Part shown: positions 15,348 to 24,951 of the stretch, one piece after another | Numbering within the stretch: position 1 is the stretch's first letter | Layout: each line of letters begins with the position of its first letter | Source of the DNA: Candidatus Poribacteria bacterium | GTDB lineage: Bacteria; Poribacteria; WGA-4E; WGA-3G | Assembly: GCA_028820845.1 (NCBI GenBank) | Contig: JAPPII010000026.1 | Location: 1 to 64,000, forward strand | Direction: 5' to 3' | DNA: 64,000 nt | Translations under genes and position numbers: made by a program | Notes under the pieces: model-generated | Told to the model about the DNA's origin: nothing | Databases searched by the model: none | Seen by the model: only the letters and a program-made list of their open reading frames with translations

Positions 15348-16175
15348 ATGCCTGAAGGTCAGGTTGTTGAGAAAACAAAAACACTCGCTACAGTTGAGTC
15401 GCTGCAGGTGGATTTTAAAGCACTCGGTATTGAAAGGGGAATGGTCTTATTAGTCCACTCATCCTTGAGTGCGATGGGATGGGTTTGCGGCGGTGCTGTC
15501 GCTGTTATCCTCGCACTTCAGGAAGTCTTAGGCGAAGTGGGAACACTCGTAATGCCGACCCACTCAACCGACCTGAGCGATCCGAGCCAGTGGGAAAACC
15601 CCCCTGTACCGGAATCGTGGTGGCAAACCATACGCCAGACGCTGCCCGCCTACGATCCCGATTTGACTCCGACCCGTTCAATGGGCAAAATCGCCGAAAC
15701 CTTCCGAAAACAAAAGAACGTTCTTCGCAGTGTGCATCCGCAGAGCTCCTTTTGCGCAAGTGGGCCCCAAGCATCTTACATCATAAGCAACCACTCCTTG
15801 GCGTTTGGCATGGGCGAGAATTCACCGCTTGCCAGAATCTACGATTTGGAGGGTTCTGTCCTGCTTCTCGGTGTCGGGCATTCGAGCAATACCTCTATAC
15901 ATCTTGCAGAATACCGAGCGGACTTTCCAACCAAGCGCGTTGTGCAGGAGGGTGCCCCGATCTCGCAAGAAGGTTCAAGAACCTGGACTACCTTTGAAGA
16001 TATTGATGTAGACGATTCAGATTTCCATCGCCTCGGTGAAGATTTTTTGCGTTCTGACGCGGGCAAAGTAGTTCGGCGTGGCAAGGTCGGCATCGCAAAT
16101 TGCCAACTCATGCCACAACGTACTATTGTGGACTTCGCTGTTGATTGGCTTGTGGGAAATAGGAAGAACCGATAA
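15348..16175 (+). CDS. Aminoglycoside N3-acetyltransferase-like protein (AAC(3) family)
   Basis: A 275-residue protein of normal family length. Conserved blocks include VLLVHSSLSAMGWVCGG near residue 35, GTLVMPTHSTDLSDPS near 65, RSVHPQSSFCASGPQA near 127 (the catalytic His lies in this family's H-P region), and LLLGVGHSSNTSIHLAEY near 165. AAC(3) enzymes transfer acetyl from acetyl-CoA to the 3-amino group of aminoglycosides; environmental members such as YokD types have other or unknown targets. AAGGTG lies just before the ATG. Resistance is a possibility only; the neighbours do not indicate it. Confidence 0.85.
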   Translation: MPEGQVVEKTKTLATVESLQVDFKALGIERGMVLLVHSSLSAMGWVCGGAVAVILALQEVLGEVGTLVMPTHSTDLSDPSQWENPPVPESWWQTIRQTLPAYDPDLTPTRSMGKIAETFRKQKNVLRSVHPQSSFCASGPQASYIISNHSLAFGMGENSPLARIYDLEGSVLLLGVGHSSNTSIHLAEYRADFPTKRVVQEGAPISQEGSRTWTTFEDIDVDDSDFHRLGEDFLRSDAGKVVRRGKVGIANCQLMPQRTIVDFAVDWLVGNRKNR

Positions 16176-16186
16176 CTAACAAAAAA

Positions 16187-16216
16187 TTGAACTTTTCTTT
16201 TTGTATGTGTTATACT
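16187..16216 (+). promoter_or_regulatory. Sigma-70-type promoter of the PhyH gene
   Basis: TTGAAC (16187-16192), an 18-base spacer with TGTGT before the -10, then TATACT (16211-16216), 70 bases before the ATG at 16287. Confidence 0.6.
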
Positions 16217-16286
16217 ATGAATACGGAAAAAAGAGAAGTACCCCATCTACGGAGACCGACACGAATAGATGCGAGGAGAAATTCAG

Positions 16287-17330
16287 ATGGAAAAAATAAA
16301 AGAACTTCGCATATCCAACGATGCGATGAACGATCCAGAAGAGTTGCGGCACCGGATCTCAGAAGAAGGGTATCTCTTCTTCAAGTGCCTACAAGATCCC
16401 GACAAACTCTGGGCGTTACGGCGAGAGATGCTAACGACAATGCAGAAGGGCGGTTGGCTCGTCGCGGGGACCGACCCGATGGACGGCATCGCTGATATTT
16501 CGACCCAATGTACCGAAGGCGATCCCGAATATACAGACGTGTACCATGAAGTCTATAAATTAGAAGCGTTCCACCGTTCCGGTCACTGGCACGAAGTCGT
16601 CGATATGGTGGAAAAGATTGTCGGTAGAGAGGTGCTACCGCATCCGCAAAAGATTGCGCGCCTCTGGTTCCCGAAGTACACGGCACATACAACCCCGATC
16701 CATCAAGATTTCGTCCACTTCCAAGGCAATTTCCAGACCTATACCTGTTGGGCACCCGTCGGAGATTGTCCGATTGAGTTAGGTGGCTTAGCAGTCCTAC
16801 CCGGATCACATAAGATCAACAAGGTCATGGAACACCACTTTTCGCTCGGTGCTGGCAGTCTCTGCGTTAATGAGGACGAATTGTCGGGTGAATGGCACTC
16901 CACGAACTATGAAGTTGGCGATACCCTTATTTTCCCGGCTTTGACGATCCACAAGGCACTGCCAAATTTGACCGAAGACCGACTTCGCGTGTCGCTCGAC
17001 AACCGCTATCAGGCTGTCGATGACCCGATCGCTGAGCACATGCTTGAACCGCACCTGAATATTTTCAACTCCCTTACGTGGGAACATGTCTATCAGAATT
17101 GGGAGTCCGATGCGTTCCAGTATTATTGGAAAGACCTTGACTTGACGGTCATCCCAAGAGATTTCAGTTACGGAAACAAAGGATTTGAGGAAGCTTTAGA
17201 ACTGGCAAAAGGTGGAGACGAACGCGCTATCTTACACTTAAATCGGGCACTCAAGCGGGATACTACAACTGAGTTGGCACAACGGGCAGCAGCAGTTTTG
17301 CAGGAGGTTGAGATCGGGGCAGCCGATTAA
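16287..17330 (+). CDS. Phytanoyl-CoA dioxygenase (PhyH) family protein
   Basis: The start is the ATG at 16287, eight bases after GAGGAG, giving 347 residues; an ATG at 16269 lacks this site. The double-stranded beta-helix core has the metal triad: H139 and D141 in PIHQDFVHF and H222 in TIHKALPNLTEDRLR, with an arginine ten to twelve residues later for 2-oxoglutarate. PhyH enzymes hydroxylate lipid or small-molecule substrates using Fe(II), oxygen and 2-oxoglutarate. This copy is about 100 residues longer than the others in the window because of an N-terminal region and a helical C-terminal extension (from about 295). The substrate is unknown. Confidence 0.85.
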   Translation: MEKIKELRISNDAMNDPEELRHRISEEGYLFFKCLQDPDKLWALRREMLTTMQKGGWLVAGTDPMDGIADISTQCTEGDPEYTDVYHEVYKLEAFHRSGHWHEVVDMVEKIVGREVLPHPQKIARLWFPKYTAHTTPIHQDFVHFQGNFQTYTCWAPVGDCPIELGGLAVLPGSHKINKVMEHHFSLGAGSLCVNEDELSGEWHSTNYEVGDTLIFPALTIHKALPNLTEDRLRVSLDNRYQAVDDPIAEHMLEPHLNIFNSLTWEHVYQNWESDAFQYYWKDLDLTVIPRDFSYGNKGFEEALELAKGGDERAILHLNRALKRDTTTELAQRAAAVLQEVEIGAAD

Positions 17331-17346
17331 AGACGGACATTATCCC

Positions 17347-17952
17347 ATGGCTTATAGTAATTTCACCTTACAAACAGTCCGGGAGAAATTCCAGTTAGAA
17401 ACGGTCGAATCCGCAAACATCTTTTCTGACATAGAACCCGCGCCACCGAGCGAGGCACTTATTGCGGAATTGGAGAAAAAGGTGCAGCTGGCGGTCGCTA
17501 TAAGAACAGAAAAGGCGCGCTCGGAACTTATTGTGACCAATGTTCTCGTTGAACTCCGTGAGCAATTCGATCGTCGTATCAGCCTGTTTTCTGGTATCGA
17601 CTTCAGCGTTGACCCCGAACAGGGATTAACAGGCACTTGCGATTTTTTGATAAGTCTGTCGCCAGAGCAATTTTATTTAGAAGCACCTATCGTTGTGCTT
17701 GTTGAGGCAAAGAATGCCGATCCAACGCTTGGCATCGGGCAATGCGTTGCTGAAATGATCGCAGCGCAACACTTTAATCACCAGAAAGACAATAATATTC
17801 CTTGCATCTATGGGGCTACTACTACTGGGACAGAATGGTTGTTCCTCAAATTGGAAGGGCAGAAACTTTACATTGACATGGCAGTGTATCCAATTGAACG
17901 GTGCGACAAAATCCTTGGTATCCTCTCGAGCATGGTTAATCAAACGGCATGA
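17347..17952 (+). CDS. PD-(D/E)XK nuclease-like protein, cyanobacterial-type hypothetical
   Basis: The start is the ATG at 17347 just after the PhyH stop, giving 201 residues. It has a likely PD-(D/E)XK core: D99 in TCDFLISL, E120 and K122 in VLVEAKN, then a helix GQCVAEMIAAQHFN and a strand IYGATTTGTEWLFLKL. From memory this closely matches a hypothetical protein common in filamentous cyanobacteria (opening YSNFTL and containing GQC-AEMIAAQ), which may reflect transfer. It has no partner methyltransferase, so a restriction role is not supported. Function unknown; nuclease-like fold is inferred from the motif. Confidence 0.7.
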   Translation: MAYSNFTLQTVREKFQLETVESANIFSDIEPAPPSEALIAELEKKVQLAVAIRTEKARSELIVTNVLVELREQFDRRISLFSGIDFSVDPEQGLTGTCDFLISLSPEQFYLEAPIVVLVEAKNADPTLGIGQCVAEMIAAQHFNHQKDNNIPCIYGATTTGTEWLFLKLEGQKLYIDMAVYPIERCDKILGILSSMVNQTA

Positions 17953-17959
17953 GGTATTA

Positions 17960-18643
17960 GTGAACTTCCATTACAAAGACATCGTGCCGTGGGGTAGGTC
18001 GTTCGACGAATACCTTGACATGTTTAACCTCTCCGAAGAAGACTTGACGCTGGACATCGTAGGTGTAGGCGACGGTCCCGCTTCATTTAATGTTCGGATG
18101 TACCAACGTGGCACACCGATAATCTCCGTAGACCCAATCTATCGATATTCAGAGGCGGAATTGCGCCAACGCATTCAGGAAACCCACGAGGATGTCATCG
18201 CCCAAGCCCGCCGAAATCAGGACAAATTTGTCTGGACAAGATTCTCGTCTGTTGATGAATTAGCGGAAATCAGGATGCAGGCAATGGACGAATTTTGCCA
18301 AGATTTTGAATGTGGCAAGCAACAGGGACGATATATCAACGCATCCCTCCCGAATTTATCCTTTCCCGATCGACACTTTGACCTCGTACTCTCCGCACAT
18401 TTCCTCTTTTTCTACTCCGCAAACAGAGATCTGACGTTTCACCTTGATGCCGTGCGAGAACTACTTCGCATCGGAACCGAGGTGAGAATTTTTCCTATCG
18501 TTGATGTCAACAGCAACCCTTCCCCTTTCTTATCACCCGTTATCCACGAACTTGAAAAAGATGGGATTACGTGCTCGGTTGCGCGCGTCCCGTATCACTT
18601 CCAAAAAACAGGGAATGAAATGCTGCGAGTAAAATCGTACTGA
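17960..18643 (+). CDS. SAM-dependent methyltransferase-like protein
   Basis: The start is probably the GTG at 17960, with GAGG just upstream and seven bases after the previous stop, giving 227 residues opening MNFHYKDIVPWGRSFDEYL. Residues about 28-60 (LDIVGVGDGPASFNVRMYQ, then IISVDPIYRYS) resemble the SAM-binding glycine loop and acidic strand, and PDRHFDLVLSAHFLFFY is the motif IV region. The WGRSFDEYL-MFNL opening is typical of a small family in bacilli and cyanobacteria. Like its neighbour it has a cyanobacterial flavour. The substrate is unknown. Confidence 0.7.
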   Translation: MNFHYKDIVPWGRSFDEYLDMFNLSEEDLTLDIVGVGDGPASFNVRMYQRGTPIISVDPIYRYSEAELRQRIQETHEDVIAQARRNQDKFVWTRFSSVDELAEIRMQAMDEFCQDFECGKQQGRYINASLPNLSFPDRHFDLVLSAHFLFFYSANRDLTFHLDAVRELLRIGTEVRIFPIVDVNSNPSPFLSPVIHELEKDGITCSVARVPYHFQKTGNEMLRVKSY

Positions 18644-18647
18644 TAGA

Positions 18648-19574
18648 CTACCACTTGTGTGTCGGCGTTTCCGAGAGGTTTTTCATGAATTCATACGTCC
18701 AATCCACAGTCCGATAACCGCAGTTGCTGTAAAAGAGGAATGCGCGATGGTTATCCCAGGCAGTACTAATCGCTGCATGCCGGTATCCGATCTTCTTCAT
18801 CTCTTGCAGCGCGTATTGGAGCAGGTAACGCCCTAAACCTTGCCCTTGAAAATCGTCTTCAACACCGAGCCAAACCGTATGAAACCAATCTTGGGCATCC
18901 GGATGGCTTGAAAACTCACCGCCACAAATAGACTCACAGATTCCAACTTGTTCACTATCTTGGTGGGCAAGCACGGTACAATTCGGATGCTGTCCGCGTC
19001 CGTCCTGCCAGTTGATAGAAAGCGTTACTGGTAGACTTGAAGGGACGGGCGTAACGGAATAGTCTTCCCAATCCAAAAAAACCTCACCTTCAGAACGACG
19101 GTATCCATTGAATCCAAGGAGTCCTTGAACTTGATCAAGCGCATCCGATAGATAGGCGTGTCCAAAATGATAGAAACGATATCGACAATCTTGAGGGAAA
19201 GCGGAAATTTGGGAAACGTTGAACGCTTTCAGATAGTCTTCCGCCTTTTCAAGTACGGCTTGTCCAACCGCTCGCGCCCCGCGTTCATAACCCAAGAACC
19301 GAATAACACCTAAGTTTTCTTTCCTATGTTCCCGAGATGGACTAATACCGACGTGAATAAACGCTTGGATAACACCGTTGACTATTGCCACAAAGGCGGT
19401 TTCGGAATCGAGTCCATCCCCCTTTAAATCGGCTTTATCGGTAGTTACTCGGCTTATCGCGATAGCGAATTCTTCTTCCGCTACTGGATAGCAATGCGGA
19501 ACGTTGGAGGTTATGTGGTTGTAAAATTGTGTCACCAATGTTTGCAGATCGGATGTATATTGGCGTATTTCCAT
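18648..19574 (-). CDS. GNAT-family N-acetyltransferase
   Basis: A 308-residue protein; AGGAGTG precedes the ATG on the minus strand. The C-terminal 140 residues carry the acetyl-CoA motif A, VWLGVEDDFQGQGLGRYLL, and motif B, AISTAWDNHRAFLFYSNCGY. The N-terminal half looks like a second, degenerate GNAT fold (ALDQVQGLLGFNGYRRSEGE), so this may be a tandem-GNAT protein as in mycothiol synthase-type enzymes. The substrate is unknown. It lies 22 bases downstream of the metalloprotease gene and is probably cotranscribed with it. Confidence 0.85.
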   Translation of the reverse strand: MEIRQYTSDLQTLVTQFYNHITSNVPHCYPVAEEEFAIAISRVTTDKADLKGDGLDSETAFVAIVNGVIQAFIHVGISPSREHRKENLGVIRFLGYERGARAVGQAVLEKAEDYLKAFNVSQISAFPQDCRYRFYHFGHAYLSDALDQVQGLLGFNGYRRSEGEVFLDWEDYSVTPVPSSLPVTLSINWQDGRGQHPNCTVLAHQDSEQVGICESICGGEFSSHPDAQDWFHTVWLGVEDDFQGQGLGRYLLQYALQEMKKIGYRHAAISTAWDNHRAFLFYSNCGYRTVDWTYEFMKNLSETPTHKW

Positions 19575-19596
19575 GTATCACTCCTATTGCTCACCT

Positions 19597-22185
19597 TTAG
19601 CGTTTCTCGACTTGGAAGTTGGCATCTAACGCCTTCGCAATTCGGACTTGAGACTCTTGGAGGTGTGCCAAGCTATAATCGTCAAGTCTGCCTTGCGCGG
19701 TTTGGAGCACGCGCTGTATGCGAGTGTTGATTTGCCCGAGATGGCGACGGGCGAGGGATCTTGCGTCCTCAGGTGTGCCACTGTCGGCATCTAATACCAG
19801 TTTGATAAGCCGCTTGAGATGTTCGCGTTGTAAACCGCGCCGGAAACTGGAGATGAACGCATCCGTATTCGACCACTGCTTTTCTCCTATATTCCGATCC
19901 AATTCAGTCCAGACCGCATCCGTAATGCCTGAAAAAAGTTCAGGGAGTGTGAACGCATCCGCACCTTTAGGGAACTTTAACTCTGTGTCTTGAATCCGTG
20001 CGAGAATGTTCGGGTAGAGCAAGCGTTCCAGAATGCGATTTTGATAGCGCAGAATGATCTCATGTACCGGGTAATCGAAACGTGTGGAATCCCAACTGGC
20101 GGCTCCCCAATCGCTCCAACGGGTGATTGCCAGACTGTTAAGCAAGTCCGGCGGGAAATTGAAGGCTTTGTCCGAGAGGGCGTGTTCTTTGAGGAATTCG
20201 AGTGCTTCGCGTTGTTTCGCTGCGGGGACCGGCACGAAGGGCAACCGTCCATTTTCATCGCCGCGATGATCGCGGTGGTGGTACTGCCCACCGATGTAAC
20301 GACTTGCGAGGTACATGGTATAACCGTGTTCAACAATGAGTGTACGGAAAGCCCGCCTGGTCCGTTGATAGCCTTCGCCTTCTTTTGTAACTTTGTTTGC
20401 AATCTTATCCCAGAGTCCAACAACAATCTCACGACGTTGTTTGGCAAATTCAAGTGGATCGTTGCCGAGGTCCCAACGGTTGACCAATGGGTCAATATCT
20501 CGATGTTGATACCCATAAGCATCGCTATCTGTAGCATACGTCAGTTCCGGCGTTGGCGCACGGGTAGCGATTTTGCGCAACGCCTCTAATTCATCTTCTG
20601 GCTTGCTCGCATTAGTGGGTTTATAGGCATATTCAATCACCCAGTAGTCCCAGGGTCCGATTGTCGGCGTATAGTAATGCCCTTGTTTTTCACCTTCGGG
20701 TGCGATGTTCACAGCATCGTATTCCATGACAGAACCGAGGATGGCTTCTCCATTCTTTTTGTTCAAGTCGTCGAGAGAGAAAATTGTACTCGCTTTAAAG
20801 TTATGGCGCAATCCCAATGTATGCCCCACTTCATGCATCGTCAGTGCTTTGAGTGCCTCTCCGAGAAACTCTTCTGGGAGTTCACCGCCTTCGCCAGTCA
20901 GATCCCGCGCATCCAAGACACTTGCCATGAACCCCATCTGATGCACCAACCCAGATCCCATCTGACACTGAAATTGTGAAGATGGGTCCATCGGATGATC
21001 ACGCTCATGCGCTAACTCATCAAAGAACGTTGTATATTCTCGCCGCCAAGACCTGATAAAACCATCGGTAATAAGGATGTCGGCATCCAGTATCTGTCCT
21101 GTCAGTGGATTCACGCGAGAGGGACCGGTGGCGAATCCTGCGTCAACCACCCAACGGATCGTGTTATACCGTGCGTCTTCGGGGTCCCAGTCCTCATAGT
21201 CCTGTTGAATGCGTGCTTCAATCGCATCGACAAAACCCGCCTTTTCAAACGCCTTGTTCCATTCGAGGATCCCCTGCCGGATGTAAGGACGGAAGCGGTG
21301 CGGTACGGTTTTTTCAATGTAGAAGATGATCGGATCTTTTGGGGGTGAAAGTTTTGCATCCTTGTCGGCTTTCTCCAGATGCCAGCGATTGACGTAACGA
21401 GCGAAGGGTTCCTCGCTAACTTGAGCCGAATAGTCTTTGATCGTTGTCATGAAGTGTCCGAGCCTGTCGTCAGCCGGTCGGGGTTGATAGTTGTTGGATG
21501 GAAGTGCAGCGAGGCTGTAATGCACCGTCAACTGGATGCCACGACTGTCGGGGACGGTTTCTATGTAACTTTGCGATGTATAGACCGCTTTGACTCTCAA
21601 TTCGACGTTCTTTGGGAACGCCTTGATTGTTCCCCAAGTGCTGCGTGTTTTATCAAAGCGGGCATCAGCGGCAATACGACGTGCCAGTGGCGGCAAATCG
21701 GACATAAAAACCGGAGAAATATCGACCAATAGACTCTTTCGTTGTGGATGTACACTTTCAATCTTAAGAGAAAATAATACAGAGTCGCTGTAACTATAGT
21801 CAACTGCTTGGGCAGTCGGTGTTCCCTTTTCAGCACGGTATCGCACATTTTTTCGCACGAGATGCACGTTATCGCCAACGCGCCGCCAAACGAGCAACCA
21901 TTCATCCATTATTATTCCTGAGATAAGCCGTCCTCTCGCTAAGCCGCGTGCAAGACTGGTCATGCATAGAAAAGGCTGATCCAATTGTGAGGGTTGGATT
22001 TCACAATAGAGTTTTTCTTTTTTCTGGTATAGTTTGAAGAAGCCGTCGTAGTTTTTACTATCTTCAATCACTTTTGCGAAATCTGCAAACTCTTGTTTTT
22101 TTTCTGTTGTTTCTTGTGCAGATACTGAAAGACAGTAACCGCTTATTGTGATGAGACAGATCCAAAAGGTCAATAGATGCCGCAT
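19597..22185 (-). CDS. Secreted zinc-dependent metalloprotease, DUF5117/DUF4953-type (copy 2)
   Basis: An 862-residue protein with a signal peptide (residues 1-24, ending VSAQE). The catalytic zinc motif HEVGHTLGLRHN is at residues 451-462, a metzincin-like HExxHxxGxxH pattern in which E452 is the catalytic base. The N-terminal 300 residues (FAKVIEDSKNYDGFFKLYQ, LLVWRRVGDNVHLVRKNV) form the DUF5117 region and the C-terminal part a long helical domain. It acts on proteins outside the cytoplasm; targets unknown. It is a tandem paralog of the next gene upstream, with strong residue identity along the whole length but without its 12-residue insertion near the N-terminus. Confidence 0.9.
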   Translation of the reverse strand: MRHLLTFWICLITISGYCLSVSAQETTEKKQEFADFAKVIEDSKNYDGFFKLYQKKEKLYCEIQPSQLDQPFLCMTSLARGLARGRLISGIIMDEWLLVWRRVGDNVHLVRKNVRYRAEKGTPTAQAVDYSYSDSVLFSLKIESVHPQRKSLLVDISPVFMSDLPPLARRIAADARFDKTRSTWGTIKAFPKNVELRVKAVYTSQSYIETVPDSRGIQLTVHYSLAALPSNNYQPRPADDRLGHFMTTIKDYSAQVSEEPFARYVNRWHLEKADKDAKLSPPKDPIIFYIEKTVPHRFRPYIRQGILEWNKAFEKAGFVDAIEARIQQDYEDWDPEDARYNTIRWVVDAGFATGPSRVNPLTGQILDADILITDGFIRSWRREYTTFFDELAHERDHPMDPSSQFQCQMGSGLVHQMGFMASVLDARDLTGEGGELPEEFLGEALKALTMHEVGHTLGLRHNFKASTIFSLDDLNKKNGEAILGSVMEYDAVNIAPEGEKQGHYYTPTIGPWDYWVIEYAYKPTNASKPEDELEALRKIATRAPTPELTYATDSDAYGYQHRDIDPLVNRWDLGNDPLEFAKQRREIVVGLWDKIANKVTKEGEGYQRTRRAFRTLIVEHGYTMYLASRYIGGQYHHRDHRGDENGRLPFVPVPAAKQREALEFLKEHALSDKAFNFPPDLLNSLAITRWSDWGAASWDSTRFDYPVHEIILRYQNRILERLLYPNILARIQDTELKFPKGADAFTLPELFSGITDAVWTELDRNIGEKQWSNTDAFISSFRRGLQREHLKRLIKLVLDADSGTPEDARSLARRHLGQINTRIQRVLQTAQGRLDDYSLAHLQESQVRIAKALDANFQVEKR

Positions 22186-22234
22186 CGTTTCTTCTCCTTA
22201 GTGAACGATACACTTGGTTATACATCAGAAGATT

Positions 22235-22254
22235 GGCGGGGTTTCAACCCCGCC
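22235..22254. repeat. Palindromic repeat, family A copy 2
   Basis: GGCGGGGTT (22235-22243), loop TC, AACCCCGCC (22246-22254), placed in the 118-base spacer between the two metalloprotease genes. It might act as a processing or attenuation hairpin there. Confidence 0.7.
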
Positions 22255-22303
22255 AGTAGATATATGGACTTTATAAAAATCCTAATCGGAAATATAGGAT
22301 CCT

Positions 22304-24928
22304 TTAGCGTTCCTCGACTTGGAAGTTGGCATCCAACGCCTTCGTAACTCGAACTTGTGACTCTTCAAGGTGCGCCACGCTATAATCGTCAAGTCTTCCT
22401 TGCGCATTTTGAAGCACCTGTTGTATCCGAGTATTGATTTGCTCAAGATGAAGGCGTGCAAGCGATCTCGCATCCTCAGGTGTACCACTGTCGGCATCCA
22501 ACACCAGTTTGATGAGTTGCTTGAGGTGTTCACGTTGCAAACCGCGCCGGAAACTGGAGATAAACGCCTCTGTATTCGACCACTGCATTTCTCCGAGATT
22601 CCGTTCAAGGTCCACCCAAACCGCATCTGTAATGCCAGAAAAGAGTTCTGGGAGTGTGAACGCATCTTCACCTTTCGGGAACTTGAGTTCTGTGTCCTGA
22701 ACGCGCGCAAGGACATTCGGATAGAGCAACCGTTCCAAGATACGGGTTTGATTCGTCAAAATGACATCATGGACGGGATAATCGAAACGTGTGGAATTCC
22801 AACTGGCGGCTCCCCAGTCGCTCCAACGGGTGATTGCCAGGCTGTTCAACAGATCCGGTGGGAAATCGAAAGTACTATCTGAGAGGGCGTGTTCTTTGAG
22901 GAATTCGAGTGCTTCGCGTTGTTTCGCTGCGGGGACCGGCACGAACGGTAAACGTCCGTTTTCATCGCCGCGGTGATCGCGGTGGTGATACTGTCCACCG
23001 ATATAACGGCTTGCGAGGTACATGGTATAGCCGTGTTCATAAAGCAACCTTCCAAATGCCTGTCTGACGCGTTGATAGCCTTTTCCCTCTTTTGTGACCT
23101 TATCTGCGATTTTATCCCAGAGTTCGACGACAATCTCTCGCCGCCGTTTCGCAAACTCAAGCGGGTCGGCACCGAGGTCCCCTCGATTGACTAATGGATC
23201 AAGATCTCGGTAGCGATACCAAGACGCATCTTCATCCGTAGCGTACGTGAGTTCTGGCATCGCAGAACGGGAAGCGATTTTGCCCAATTCTTCTAATTCG
23301 CCTTCCGGTTTGCTTGCACTAATGGGTTTATAGGCATACTCGACCACCCAATGGTCCCAAGGCCCAATTGTTGGTGTGTAGTAATGTCCCTGTTTCTCGC
23401 CTTCAGGAGCGATGTTGACAGCGTCGTACTCCATAACGGAGCCGATAAGTGCTTCACCCTCTTTCTTATTCAGATCGTCAAGGGAAAATATCGTACTCGC
23501 TTTAAAGTTGTGACGCAGTCCCAGTGTATGTCCCACTTCGTGCATCGTCAAGGTTTTGAGAGCTTGCCCGATAAACTCTTCTGGGAGTTCACCCCCCTCA
23601 TCAATTAGGTCTCGCGCTTGCAAAACGCTCGTCATGAGCCCCACCTGATGTGCCAATCCTGATGCCATCTGGCACCGATAGCGTGAAGCAGGATCCATCG
23701 GATGATCGCGCTCATGCTCCAACTCATCAAAGAAGGTCGTATATTGTCGCTGCCACCCCCTGATGAAGACATCGCTGATAAGAATATCGGCATCCAGTAT
23801 TTGCCCTGTCAGTGGGTTCACACGAGAGGGACCAATGGCGAAGCCCGCATCAACCACCCAGCGGATCGTGTTATACCGCGCGTCTTCGGGGTCCCAGTCT
23901 TCGTAATCTTGCTGAATCCGTGCTTCAATCGCATCGGCAAATCCGATTTTTTCAAACGCCTTGTTCCATTCCAAAATGCCCTGCCGGATATAAGGACGGA
24001 AGCGATGTGGCACTGTTTTCTCAATGTAGAAAATGATCGGATCCATCGGCGGCGAGAGTTTCGCATCTTTATCCGCTTTCTCCAAATGCCACCGTTGGAC
24101 GTACCGCGCAAACGGTTCTTCGCTGACGCGAGCAGAATAATCTTTGATCGTTGTCATGAAGTGCCCGAGTCTGTCGTCAGCCAATCGCGGCTGATAGCTG
24201 TTCGATGGGAGTGCAGCGAGGCTATAGTGTAGCGTCAACTGGATGCCACGACTGTCAGGGACAGTTTCTATATAGCTTTGCGATGTGTAGACCGCTTCGA
24301 CCCTCAACTCTACGTTCTTTGGAAATGCCTTGACTGTTCCCCAAGTGCTACGCGTTTTGTCGAAGCGTGCGTCGGAGGCAATACTGCGCGCCAGAGGTAG
24401 CAGATCAGATATAAAGACCGGAGAAATGTCCACTAACAGACTCTTTCGTTGTGGATGGATACTTTCAATCTTAAGAGAAAATAGGATGGAATCGCTGTAA
24501 CTGTAGTCAACCGCTTGGGCAGTCGGTGTCCCCTTCTCAGCGCGGTAGCGTACATTTTTTCGCACGAGATGCACGTTGTCGCCGACGCGTCGCCAGACGA
24601 GGAGCCAATCGTCCATTATCATTCCTGAGATAAGGAATCCTCTTCCTAAGCCGCGCGAAAGGCTAATCATGCATAGAAAAGGCTGCTCCAGTTGTGATGG
24701 CTGAATTTCGCAGTAGAGTTTTTCTTTTTTTTGGTACAGTTTGAAAAAGCCGTCGTAGTTTTTACTGTCCGCAATCACTTTGGCAAAATCTTCAAACTCT
24801 TTTTTCTTTTCTGTGGGTGCTGCCTGTGCCGTAGGCTTTGCAGGTTGTGCCGCTTCTTGTGCAGCTGCTGAAAAGCAATAACCGATGATGACGGTTAAAC
24901 AGATCCAAAAAGTCAATTGGTATCGCAC
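22304..24928 (-). CDS. Secreted zinc-dependent metalloprotease, DUF5117/DUF4953-type (copy 1)
   Basis: An 874-residue protein with a GTG start after GGAGAAAATACA. It has a signal peptide (1-23, ending SAAAQE), then a short Ala/Pro/Gln linker (AAQPAKPTAQAAPT) absent from its paralog, then the same DUF5117 and catalytic domains with HEVGHTLGLRHNFKAS near residue 463. The zinc ligands and catalytic Glu are intact in both copies. The order Uma2 - copy 1 - copy 2 - GNAT on the minus strand, with gaps of 23, 118 and 22 bases, suggests one transcript. Confidence 0.9.
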   Translation of the reverse strand: MRYQLTFWICLTVIIGYCFSAAAQEAAQPAKPTAQAAPTEKKKEFEDFAKVIADSKNYDGFFKLYQKKEKLYCEIQPSQLEQPFLCMISLSRGLGRGFLISGMIMDDWLLVWRRVGDNVHLVRKNVRYRAEKGTPTAQAVDYSYSDSILFSLKIESIHPQRKSLLVDISPVFISDLLPLARSIASDARFDKTRSTWGTVKAFPKNVELRVEAVYTSQSYIETVPDSRGIQLTLHYSLAALPSNSYQPRLADDRLGHFMTTIKDYSARVSEEPFARYVQRWHLEKADKDAKLSPPMDPIIFYIEKTVPHRFRPYIRQGILEWNKAFEKIGFADAIEARIQQDYEDWDPEDARYNTIRWVVDAGFAIGPSRVNPLTGQILDADILISDVFIRGWQRQYTTFFDELEHERDHPMDPASRYRCQMASGLAHQVGLMTSVLQARDLIDEGGELPEEFIGQALKTLTMHEVGHTLGLRHNFKASTIFSLDDLNKKEGEALIGSVMEYDAVNIAPEGEKQGHYYTPTIGPWDHWVVEYAYKPISASKPEGELEELGKIASRSAMPELTYATDEDASWYRYRDLDPLVNRGDLGADPLEFAKRRREIVVELWDKIADKVTKEGKGYQRVRQAFGRLLYEHGYTMYLASRYIGGQYHHRDHRGDENGRLPFVPVPAAKQREALEFLKEHALSDSTFDFPPDLLNSLAITRWSDWGAASWNSTRFDYPVHDVILTNQTRILERLLYPNVLARVQDTELKFPKGEDAFTLPELFSGITDAVWVDLERNLGEMQWSNTEAFISSFRRGLQREHLKQLIKLVLDADSGTPEDARSLARLHLEQINTRIQQVLQNAQGRLDDYSVAHLEESQVRVTKALDANFQVEER

Positions 24929-24951
24929 TGTATTTTCTCCTATGTGAGAGG

